25,830 nucleotides of DNA from Chloroflexota bacterium (GTDB lineage: Bacteria; Chloroflexota; Anaerolineae; Aggregatilineales; Phototrophicaceae), in the NCBI GenBank assembly GCA_023430545.1, contig JAEZAF010000303.1, forward strand, positions 1 to 25,830, written 5' to 3'. The notes under the pieces are model-generated. The model saw only the letters and a list, made by a program, of their open reading frames with translations. It was not told the origin of the DNA and searched no databases. A program made the translations under genes and the position numbers. This document shows, piece by piece, positions 7,501-14,394 of this stretch; positions within the stretch are counted from its first letter, which is position 1; each line of letters begins with the position of its first letter.

Positions 7501-8943
7501 ATGACACTCAGCCAGATTGCCATTTTCGCCATACTTGGCCTTGTCTATGCCGCCCTCATCCCGGCCCGATGGCGCGGCTGGATGCTGTACGTCGTCAGCC
7601 TGATCGCCATTTACGCGCTTCAGCCCACACTTAATATCCGCTGGCTGGATTACAGCCTGCCGACCGCGACCCTACTGCTGGCCGCCGGAGGATGGTGGCT
7701 GACTCGTCCGACCCCCGACAGTGAATCACCTCCAACATCCCGCCGTGACGATCTCATCGCCCTTGTGGTGATGATCACCGTCGCCCTGCTTCTGACAGTG
7801 TCGCGCTATATCGAACTGCCGTTCACGCTCACCTCACGCCCGCCGGAGATCACCAGCGCAGCACTGGCGCTTGTCACCGCACTGGGCATCACCGCGCTGA
7901 TCGGTGTGCTGCCTTCACGCCTGCGCCTCACTGCTGGAATCCTGCTGCTGGTCGGGCTGTTTATCGTCATCAAGTCACCACCGCTGGCGACGGCGGCCAG
8001 CGCCTTTCTGCGTCAGCGGACCGCACAGGATGCATCCCTCGCGAGTCCGGTGGACCTCGGCTGGCTTGGCTTCTCGTATGTTGCCTTCCGGCTGATCCAC
8101 ACCCTGCGCGACCGGCAGATGGGCATACTGCCCGCCGTTGGGCTGCGTGAATATCTCACCTATGTGATCTTCTTCCCGGCTTACACCGCCGGCCCGATTG
8201 ATCGTCTGGAGCGCTTCCACACCGACTATATCGGACTGAGACACATACGTGGCCTCGACCCGGTGCGCATCATCGACGCGGGTCAGCGCATCGCCATCGG
8301 CCTCCTTAAAAAATTCGTGGTAGCGGATAGTCTGGCCGTCTTCAGCCTGAATGAGACCCTCGCAGCACAGGCCCAGACCTCCGGCGCACTGTGGTTCGCG
8401 CTGTATGCCTACGCCTTCCGCCTGCTGTTCGACTTCAGCGGCTATACCGACATCGCCATCGGCATCGGCCTGTTATTCGGCATCCGCCTGCCGGAGAACT
8501 TTACCCGCCCCTATATGCGCTCGAATATCACCGCCTTCTGGCAGAGCTGGCACATTACCCTCAGCAACTGGGCACGCTTCTACATTTATTCGCCTGTATC
8601 ACGTTCACTGCTGCGCCGCAAACCCAAACTACCGAATCTGCTCATCATCCTCATCTGTAACCTGCTGACAATGGGCGTGATTGGCCTGTGGCATGGCATC
8701 ACGCTGCCGTTTGCTATCTGGGGATTGTGGCACGCCACCGGTCTGACCATACACAAGCTGTGGAGCGATCGCACACGAAGCTGGTATCGCGCCCTACAAG
8801 CGGACAAACCGCGCCGCAGGCTCTGGAATGCCGCCGGTGTGCTGCTGACATTTCACTTCGTCCTGCTGGGATGGATCTGGTTCGCACTGCCGGATTTTGA
8901 GTCGGCCACCAGTGTGCTGCGCCGCCTGTTGGGATTGGGATAA
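7501..8943 (+). CDS. MBOAT O-acyltransferase, DltB-like
   Basis: A 480-residue polytopic membrane protein of the membrane-bound O-acyltransferase family. Diagnostic stretches are FFPAYTAGPIDRLERF (about 223-238), close to the DltB/AlgI 'GPI.R...F' signature, RPYMRSNITAFWQSWHITLSNW (about 335-356), and the catalytic GLWHG with His398, followed by GLWHATG with His411. In dlt and alginate systems such proteins take an acyl group from a carrier in the cytosol and pass it across the membrane to an extracellular acceptor. The start at 7501 directly enters the first membrane helix. It follows the DltX-like microprotein by 27 bp and precedes the SGNH gene by 7 bp, so it is in one transcription unit with the carrier protein and ligase further down. 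The specific acyl donor is inferred from these neighbours. Confidence 0.93.
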   Translation: MTLSQIAIFAILGLVYAALIPARWRGWMLYVVSLIAIYALQPTLNIRWLDYSLPTATLLLAAGGWWLTRPTPDSESPPTSRRDDLIALVVMITVALLLTVSRYIELPFTLTSRPPEITSAALALVTALGITALIGVLPSRLRLTAGILLLVGLFIVIKSPPLATAASAFLRQRTAQDASLASPVDLGWLGFSYVAFRLIHTLRDRQMGILPAVGLREYLTYVIFFPAYTAGPIDRLERFHTDYIGLRHIRGLDPVRIIDAGQRIAIGLLKKFVVADSLAVFSLNETLAAQAQTSGALWFALYAYAFRLLFDFSGYTDIAIGIGLLFGIRLPENFTRPYMRSNITAFWQSWHITLSNWARFYIYSPVSRSLLRRKPKLPNLLIILICNLLTMGVIGLWHGITLPFAIWGLWHATGLTIHKLWSDRTRSWYRALQADKPRRRLWNAAGVLLTFHFVLLGWIWFALPDFESATSVLRRLLGLG

Positions 8944-8950
8944 TCAGGCC

Positions 8951-10171
8951 ATGACCTCTTCCCCGGATAAAACCATTGACTGGCGTTTCGTGCTGCGCGT
9001 CGTGCTTAAAGCGGCGGCGCTGTTCGTGATGGTCAATCTGCTGTTCGCCGTACTGAATCCACTTCCGGCCATCGGTCGGATTTCCGTCTATAACGGGTTG
9101 GTCCCTGGTCGGCAGCGTCTGCCCTATGGCGAACAGCCGGAAGCCTATAACCTCAGCCTCGACAGCCTTGAGGCGATGTTCAGCACTCATGAGATCAGCC
9201 GCAGCAAACCGACTGACGAATACCGCATCCTGATTGCCGGGGACTCGTCGGTGTGGGGGATTCTGCTGCGCCCGGATGAAACCCTCGCCGCGCAGATCAA
9301 CGCCGCCAACCTGACGCTCGATGGACGCCCCGTGCGAGCCTATAACATCGGCCACCCGATTCTGTCGGTGACCAAGGACCTGATGCTGATCGACTATGCC
9401 CTGCGTTATGAGCCGGACATGATCATCTGGCTGGTGACGCTGCAATCGCTTCCGGTAGACGCGCAGCTTACCGCCCCGCTGGTGAGAAACAATGCGCCGA
9501 CGGTACGCGATCTGATCACCCGCTATCACCTGCCACTGAACGCCAGCGATCCGCAGCTCATCATGCCCGATTTCTGGAATCAGACACTGATCGGTCAGCG
9601 CCGCGCGCTGGCGGACTGGTGGCGGCTCCAGCTTTACGGATTCAGTTGGGCGCAGACGGGAATCGATCAGGTCTACGGCGATTACACTCCGCGCAGCAAT
9701 GACTTCGAGTCAGACGCTACATGGCGGGGGCGCACTGAGACAGACGGTCTCGATCGTGACGATCTGCTTCTGGACGTGTTCGACGCCGTCCGACAGTACA
9801 GCATCCAGCAGACTGGCATCCAGCAGACTGGCGTCCAGCAGACTGGCGTCCAGCAGACTGGCATCCCGCTGTGGGTCATCAACGAGCCGATTTACATCGC
9901 CGATGGTGAAAACAGCGACCTGCGCTATAACTTCTGGTATCCGCGCTGGACGTATGACCGCTATCGTGATCTGATGCAGCAGGCGCATAAACAGGCGTCT
10001 GAGCAGGGCGGTGACGAGAATCACTGGAATTATCTTGACTTGTGGGATAGCATCGCGCCAGATGAATTTACCGACAGCCCGGTGCATCTGACACCATCCG
10101 GCACACGCCAGCTTGCACAGCACATCATCGCCGCCCTGCGCGGCACCGACCAATCATCAGGAGAAGGATAA
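8951..10171 (+). CDS. Membrane-anchored SGNH-fold protein, DltD-like position
   Basis: 406 residues from ATG 8951, 7 bp after the MBOAT stop; an in-frame ATG at 8897 would overlap the MBOAT gene and adds a Cys-rich stretch unlike a start. One N-terminal membrane anchor (about 13-36) leaves the rest outside. Block I is GDSSVWG with candidate nucleophile Ser99, and the catalytic Asp/His pair is DSPVH (Asp375, His379) in DSPVHLTPSG. The layout matches DltD and AlgX/AlgJ-type SGNH proteins that act on acyl groups outside the membrane in partnership with MBOAT proteins. The likely role is final acyl transfer to, or removal from, a cell-surface acceptor. Residues 285-304 are a fourfold QQTG repeat coded by a perfect-length tandem repeat. 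The SGNH fold is well supported; the transferase role is inferred from context. Confidence 0.85.
   Translation: MTSSPDKTIDWRFVLRVVLKAAALFVMVNLLFAVLNPLPAIGRISVYNGLVPGRQRLPYGEQPEAYNLSLDSLEAMFSTHEISRSKPTDEYRILIAGDSSVWGILLRPDETLAAQINAANLTLDGRPVRAYNIGHPILSVTKDLMLIDYALRYEPDMIIWLVTLQSLPVDAQLTAPLVRNNAPTVRDLITRYHLPLNASDPQLIMPDFWNQTLIGQRRALADWWRLQLYGFSWAQTGIDQVYGDYTPRSNDFESDATWRGRTETDGLDRDDLLLDVFDAVRQYSIQQTGIQQTGVQQTGVQQTGIPLWVINEPIYIADGENSDLRYNFWYPRWTYDRYRDLMQQAHKQASEQGGDENHWNYLDLWDSIAPDEFTDSPVHLTPSGTRQLAQHIIAALRGTDQSSGEG
9803..9862 (+). repeat. Four 15-bp tandem repeats inside the SGNH gene
   Basis: Four head-to-tail copies of (A/G)TCCAGCAGACTGGC encode (I/V)QQTG four times (residues 285-304). Copies 1-2 and 3-4 differ only in the first base. 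The unit is a multiple of three, so copy-number change would keep the reading frame. Confidence 0.97.
10159..10167 (+). promoter_or_regulatory. Strong ribosome binding site for the acyl carrier protein
   Basis: AGGAGAAGG ends 9 nt before the ATG at 10177 and overlaps the last codons of the SGNH gene (stop at 10169-10171). It is the strongest Shine-Dalgarno in this operon, in keeping with a carrier protein being needed in excess over its enzymes. Confidence 0.75.
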
Positions 10172-10176
10172 CCACC

Positions 10177-10431
10177 ATGGATGAAAATACCATCCGCGAA
10201 AAATTGCGCGAATTTATCGTCAAGGAACTGATCCGCGACCCAAAATATCAGCTTACCAATGATGAGGGCATCATCACCGGCGGCCTGATCGACTCGTTCT
10301 CGCTGGCACAGATCGGTGTCTATGCGGAGGATCAGTTCGGCGTCTATATCCCGGACCCGGATCTGACCGTAGACAAGATGGATACGCTCGATCAGATGGT
10401 CGCACGGGTGATGCGCGACATCAAAGCCTGA
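10177..10431 (+). CDS. Acyl carrier protein, DltC-like
   Basis: 84 residues, the usual size. The 4'-phosphopantetheine attachment site is GGLIDSFSL with Ser40 as the modified residue, followed by the typical helix II stretch (AQIGVYAEDQFGVYIPDPDL). The N-terminal helix and the C-terminal TLDQMVARV segment fit the four-helix carrier fold. The role would be to hold an activated acyl group as a thioester for the membrane acyltransferase. It starts 5 bp after the SGNH stop and is followed by the AMP ligase after a single base, so ligase and carrier are made together. A phosphopantetheinyl transferase is needed and is not in this window. It could serve a different pathway, but the dlt-like neighbours argue for a dedicated carrier. 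Confidence 0.93.
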   Translation: MDENTIREKLREFIVKELIRDPKYQLTNDEGIITGGLIDSFSLAQIGVYAEDQFGVYIPDPDLTVDKMDTLDQMVARVMRDIKA

Positions 10432-10432
10432 G

Positions 10433-12163
10433 ATGCCCGAAAACCCTCCTATGTCAGAAATGCTGAACCTGAGTACACGTCCGCAGTATCACACGCTGCT
10501 CGAAGCCGCTGCCCTGCGCGATACCGATGCAGATCAGCCAGCGATTCACTATCTCTCGACCGATGCCGAGCCGCAGACCATCACCCGTGCCGAGTTCAAA
10601 CAGTCGGCGCTGCGTTATGCCAGTGCGCTCAGGCAGATGGGTGTCGGCAGCAGTGATCTGGTGATCATCGCCCACACTCAGAATCTGGAGAGCATCTTCG
10701 CCTTCTGGGGCGCGATGCTGCTCGGCGCGATCCCGTCGATGTTCCCGACGCTGACTGAAAAGCTCGATCCTGACATCTACATGCGCAATATGAGCGAGCT
10801 GGTCAGCCTGTCCGAAGTCCGCGCCATCCTGACGACTGACGCCTTCGCGCCGACACTGGCCGGTCGGGTGAGCTGTCCGGTATACGGGTCAGAGGCACTG
10901 TTAGGGGCGCTGTCGTCGGCCAGTGAAGCAGTCGAGATCGCGTCACCGGCCCCGGAGGCTATCGCCTTCCTTCAGCATTCCAGCGGCACCACCGGCCTGC
11001 AAAAAGGTGTCGCGCTGTCGCATAACGCGGTCCTCAATCAGCTTGCCAGTTACGGTAACGCGCTCGAACTTAACTCATCGGATGTGATCGTCAGCTGGCT
11101 CCCGCTGTATCACGATATGGGGCTGATCGCCGGATTTATCCAGCCGCTGGTGCAGGGCATTCCGCTGGTGCTGATGTCGCCGTTCGACTGGGTGCGTCAT
11201 CCCGCCATGCTGCTCAAGGCCATCGACCAGTTTCGTGGGACGCTGTGCTGGCTGCCGAACTTCGCCTATAACCACATGGCGCAGCGCGTCCGTCAGCGCG
11301 ACAGTGAAGGCATCGACATCAGCAGTATGCGTGCCTTTGTCAACTGTTCTGAACCCGTCCGTGAAGACAGCCATCGTCAGTTTTTCGAGCGCTTCGCCGA
11401 AAACGGTGCTACCCGCGCCATGCTCACCGTCAGCTATGCGATGGCCGAGAACACCTTCGCCGTCACCCAGACACCCATCGGCAAAGCTCCGACGGTCGAG
11501 TTCGTGGACCGCATGGCGCTTCAGGGCGAACTTCAGGCCAGACTGATTGACCCATCTGCCGACACCGCCGCGCCGCAGGTTTCCTGTGGGCCGACGATCA
11601 CGCATACCCAGGTGAAGGTGGTAAATGCTGAAGGCAGCACACTGCCCGAACGCGGTGTCGGTGAGGTCATGGTCAGAAGCGACTGTATGCTCACCGAGTA
11701 CTACCGCCGCCCCGACCTCGCACCCTTCGACGCTGACGGCTGGTATCGCACCGGGGACCGGGGCTACATCGCAGGCGGTGAGGTTTACATCGTCGGGCGC
11801 AGCAAGGACCTGATCATCAACGCCGGGAAGAACGTCTACCCGCAGGATCTGGAAGCGATCGTCAACGACATCGACGGCGTCTATACCGGACGTGCAGTGG
11901 TCTTCGGCGTGGCTGATCCGCGTGAAGGCACCGAACTGATCGCGGTACTGGCTGAAGTGGATGAGGCCGCCGGTCTTGAACACCGCCAGATCGTCCAGCA
12001 GATCCGCCAGCGCATCAGCCGCCAGACCGATGTCACCGTGAACTTCGTCGAACTGGTGGAGCGCGGCTGGCTGGTGAAGACCTCCAGCGGCAAGATCGCC
12101 CGCAGCCAGAACCGCGACAAGTGGCTGGCGCAGCGCGAAGCAGAAGGCAATCCGGTCTTTTAA
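10433..12163 (+). CDS. Acyl-AMP ligase, fatty-acyl-AMP-ligase-like
   Basis: 576 residues of the ANL adenylating superfamily. Visible motifs are the P-loop HSSGTTGLQKG (about 181-191), SWLPLYHDMGLI (about 219-230), EPVR and SYAMAENTFAV near 303-345, GWYRTGDRG and GRSKDLIINAGKNVYPQDLE (about 437-480), and the C-terminal catalytic Lys554 in TSSGKIARSQ. WLPLYHDMGLI and the NVYPQDLE form are typical of fatty-acyl-AMP ligases, which pass acyl-AMP to carrier proteins, more than of D-alanine ligases (DltA). The reaction would be carboxylic acid + ATP to acyl-AMP, then loading of the adjacent carrier protein. ATG 10433 is one base after the carrier stop; an in-frame ATG at 10451 is an alternative. The chain length and identity of the acid cannot be read from sequence, and an acyl-CoA ligase remains possible. 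Confidence 0.88.
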   Translation: MPENPPMSEMLNLSTRPQYHTLLEAAALRDTDADQPAIHYLSTDAEPQTITRAEFKQSALRYASALRQMGVGSSDLVIIAHTQNLESIFAFWGAMLLGAIPSMFPTLTEKLDPDIYMRNMSELVSLSEVRAILTTDAFAPTLAGRVSCPVYGSEALLGALSSASEAVEIASPAPEAIAFLQHSSGTTGLQKGVALSHNAVLNQLASYGNALELNSSDVIVSWLPLYHDMGLIAGFIQPLVQGIPLVLMSPFDWVRHPAMLLKAIDQFRGTLCWLPNFAYNHMAQRVRQRDSEGIDISSMRAFVNCSEPVREDSHRQFFERFAENGATRAMLTVSYAMAENTFAVTQTPIGKAPTVEFVDRMALQGELQARLIDPSADTAAPQVSCGPTITHTQVKVVNAEGSTLPERGVGEVMVRSDCMLTEYYRRPDLAPFDADGWYRTGDRGYIAGGEVYIVGRSKDLIINAGKNVYPQDLEAIVNDIDGVYTGRAVVFGVADPREGTELIAVLAEVDEAAGLEHRQIVQQIRQRISRQTDVTVNFVELVERGWLVKTSSGKIARSQNRDKWLAQREAEGNPVF

Positions 12164-12187
12164 GTGTCGGACGTTCACCTTCATCGC

Positions 12188-13141
12188 ATGCGACGCAGCG
12201 CGGCTGGTGCTGCCCGGTTCATCCTGGGACTCGGGACACTGGCCGCACTGCTGGCACTGCTGGCACTGCTGACCGCCTGTAACCTGAGATCGCCGGAACG
12301 AGAGGCACTGGTGCTGACACAGGAAGCAGGCATCATCGCCGGGACGCCTGCCGCCGTCCTTCAGACCGAGCCAGAACCGCAGCCCTTCACCGATCCGGTC
12401 GCGTCCAAAGTCCGTGCCATTTATCAGCACGGGCAGCGCTTAGGCAACCGGCGCGATGTCTTTTCCAAAATCGGCGACAGCATCACCGTCTCGACCAATT
12501 TCCTCGCGCCGATTGGCGACAATCGCTACAACGTGGCGGATTTCAGCTATCTGCAAGGTGTGATCGACCACTTCGCAGCGGCGGAACTACGCACAGGGAA
12601 CTCATTCAACAATGTCTCGCTGGCAGCCACGGTCGGCTGGTCCGCCAACGCTGCACTGGACCCGAATCAGGCTGATCGCACGTACTGCCTCGCCGGTGAA
12701 AGTCCACTGGCCTGCGAATACCGCGTCAATCGTCCAGCCGTCGCGCTGATCTTCTTCGGGACCAACGACGCCGGCTTCCGCAGCCCGGACGAATTCGGCG
12801 CAGATATGGAGCGCATCGTCACCCTGTCAGAAGAGATGGGCGTGATCCCGGTCATCAGCACCATCCCCCTGCGGCGCGGGATGGAAACCAACATCGATGC
12901 GCTGAACCGCGTGATCATGTCCACGGCGGAAGCGCACCAGATCCCGCTGTGGGATTACGCGGGGATGATGGTCGCCCTGCCAAACGGCGGCCTGTCGTCG
13001 GACAATGTTCACCCCTCAATCGGCCCCGGTGGCTACAACAGCGCGGTCGATTTCACGCCAGACAATCTGCGCTACGGGTATGTGATGCGCAACCTTACCG
13101 CCCTGCAAATGCTCGACCGCGTTCTGCAATATATCCGCTAG
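12188..13141 (+). CDS. SGNH-hydrolase-type lipoprotein
   Basis: 317 residues from ATG 12188. The N-terminus is a lipoprotein signal: MRR, a hydrophobic core rich in Leu and Ala, then the lipobox LTAC with Cys31. SGNH blocks are present: FSKIGDSIT (Ser98), FFGTNDAG (block III) and SDNVHPS (Asp/His of block V). It is therefore predicted to be an esterase or acyltransferase anchored outside the membrane. It directly follows the AMP ligase and is taken as the last gene of the dlt-like operon; a GTG at 12164, touching the ligase stop codon, would add eight residues and imply translational coupling. A paralogue with matching blocks lies at 16960-18039. The substrate may be the same surface polymer that the operon acylates (inference). 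Confidence 0.85.
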   Translation: MRRSAAGAARFILGLGTLAALLALLALLTACNLRSPEREALVLTQEAGIIAGTPAAVLQTEPEPQPFTDPVASKVRAIYQHGQRLGNRRDVFSKIGDSITVSTNFLAPIGDNRYNVADFSYLQGVIDHFAAAELRTGNSFNNVSLAATVGWSANAALDPNQADRTYCLAGESPLACEYRVNRPAVALIFFGTNDAGFRSPDEFGADMERIVTLSEEMGVIPVISTIPLRRGMETNIDALNRVIMSTAEAHQIPLWDYAGMMVALPNGGLSSDNVHPSIGPGGYNSAVDFTPDNLRYGYVMRNLTALQMLDRVLQYIR

Positions 13142-13190
13142 GGGTTAGCAGGCTGGCGCGGTACACGTAATTGAATGTTGTGAAAGCACC

Positions 13191-13260
13191 GGACACAGCA
13201 GTGCCGTGTCCCTGCAAGTTGCATCAATCCACAATATGTGGGGCCGGATTCTTCCGGCCC
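13191..13260. terminator. Cluster of hairpins between convergent genes
   Basis: The gap between the lipoprotein gene (ends 13141) and the convergent SHOCT gene (ends 13301) holds four back-to-back dyads: GGACAC/GTGTCC (13191-13211, extended by GCA/TGC), TGCAA/TTGCA (about 13213-13223), CCACA/TGTGG (13229-13241) and GGGCCGGA-TTCT-TCCGGCCC (13241-13260, perfect 8-bp stem). No long T tract follows on either strand, so a bidirectional stop by structure is likely but not proven. Confidence 0.45.
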
Positions 13261-13300
13261 GATGACAGCCAGTTTTCAATATACTCCGGGGATTGGAACC

Positions 13301-14209
13301 CTAAAGCTGTTCCAGAATCTGCTTACGACGGCGGTCGTAATCCTCAATTGACATCCCACCGCGCCGATAGGCTTCCTTAAGCTGATCAAGCTGCTGTGTC
13401 GTGCGGTCGCGGCGCTGGACCTGCGCGGTCAGGGACGGCGAGTCGCGGCGGGATAGTGCCAGCGGGCCAGCATTGGTCCCCGTGCTGCGGGTGCGAGAGG
13501 CACTTGAACCGAGTGAATCCGGGACACCTGACGAGAGATCCGTAAACGTACCGGGACTTCCAGAACCTGCCAGTGACCCACTGCCTGCGAGAGAACCACT
13601 CCCCACCAGCGCACCACCGACCGCAACCACCGCCCCGAAAATGCGCAGAATGGTATTCAGCGCCACCAGCAGGGCATAACCGACGAACAGGATAATCCCG
13701 ACGGAGGCCACATTACGTGCTTCTTCCGTCAGATCCTGTGAAACGCGACCGCTGGCCGTCATACACTTGACCGTGGTCACATCCACAAGTTCTGAAAACT
13801 CCGCACGCGGTTCTGTGTCAAACACCAGTGTGCTGCGGTTGGGGCAAACCGCTTCCGAGACAAAATCGGAAACCGAATTGGCGATGTCCTCATCTTCCAG
13901 CATCGTGATGACAAATCCAAAACCCAGCGGCAGCAGGATAAAAAGCGCAGTAAGAATACATCCGAGGTTGAACAGACAGCATCCCCCGCCCTGTCGGGTG
14001 ACAGTGGGCTTCAGCGGCTGCGAAGACACGCGCAGATCCTGCCGGGGAGAGTAGGAATGCCCTGCCGCGCCCTGGAACTTCGGGCCACGCACACCAGCAT
14101 CGGGTGAACCACTGAGCGATTCGTCTATATCATGACTGGAGGAAAGATCATCGTATTGGTTCCGCATGCCGTTTTCCGTTTCCTGTTCCTGTATGGTCGC
14201 TGCAAACAT
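13301..14209 (-). CDS. Two-span membrane protein with C-terminal SHOCT domain
   Basis: 302 residues. A polar N-terminal region (1-75) precedes two membrane spans (about 79-102 and 168-193). The loop between them holds two Cys (AVCPNR and VKCMT) that could pair outside the membrane. After the second span comes a GSGSLA repeat, a disordered Ser-rich linker, and at about 270-302 a SHOCT domain (DQLKEAYRRGGMSIEDYDRRRKQILEQL pattern, given here as a description of the last 28 residues). SHOCT domains are short helical modules, often at protein ends, thought to mediate oligomerisation; no enzymatic role is suggested. The start could instead be ATG 14167 (15th residue). It is a single gene, convergent with the dlt-like operon and divergent from the GH31 gene. 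Function unknown. Confidence 0.8.
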   Translation of the reverse strand: MFAATIQEQETENGMRNQYDDLSSSHDIDESLSGSPDAGVRGPKFQGAAGHSYSPRQDLRVSSQPLKPTVTRQGGGCCLFNLGCILTALFILLPLGFGFVITMLEDEDIANSVSDFVSEAVCPNRSTLVFDTEPRAEFSELVDVTTVKCMTASGRVSQDLTEEARNVASVGIILFVGYALLVALNTILRIFGAVVAVGGALVGSGSLAGSGSLAGSGSPGTFTDLSSGVPDSLGSSASRTRSTGTNAGPLALSRRDSPSLTAQVQRRDRTTQQLDQLKEAYRRGGMSIEDYDRRRKQILEQL

Positions 14210-14253
14210 GTCCCTGCGGACTGGAAGAAATGTTCTGTCAAATGGTTACAGCG

Positions 14254-14262
14254 ATCATAGCA
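14254..14262 (-). promoter_or_regulatory. Extended -10 promoter candidate for the SHOCT gene
   Basis: On the minus strand TGC-TATGAT forms an extended -10 element (TGn plus five of six matches) about 45 bp before the ATG at 14209. The -35 region is poor, which an extended -10 can tolerate. Confidence 0.35.
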
Positions 14263-14323
14263 TAATTCGGGTATTCCGGCACACACATTACAGGGGGTTT
14301 GCTGACAGATGATCGTCGGTCTT

Positions 14324-14352
14324 TTCGCACTTCCCGCCTGAATGGTTAAAAT
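14324..14352 (+). promoter_or_regulatory. Promoter candidate for the GH31 gene
   Basis: TTCGCA (14324-14329, four of six) and TAAAAT (14347-14352, five of six) are separated by 17 bp. They lie about 43 bp before the ATG at 14395, which is preceded by GAAGG as a ribosome binding site. Confidence 0.4.
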
Positions 14353-14394
14353 GGCTGGCGATTACTTACACGCCCATTTCTGAAGGTTACATCC

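Noticed and set aside
8714..9529. A 271-codon minus-strand frame across the MBOAT and SGNH genes
   Set aside because: It spans the junction of two well-supported genes on the other strand and its translation looks like random GC-rich sequence.
9803..9862. Tandem repeats as a possible CRISPR array
   Set aside because: The units are 15 bp, directly adjacent without spacers and in frame within a coding sequence.
11075..12430. A 451-codon open frame on the minus strand across the AMP ligase gene
   Set aside because: It is antisense to a gene with complete family motifs, crosses into the next gene, and its translation has no recognisable domain; long antisense frames are common in GC-rich DNA.
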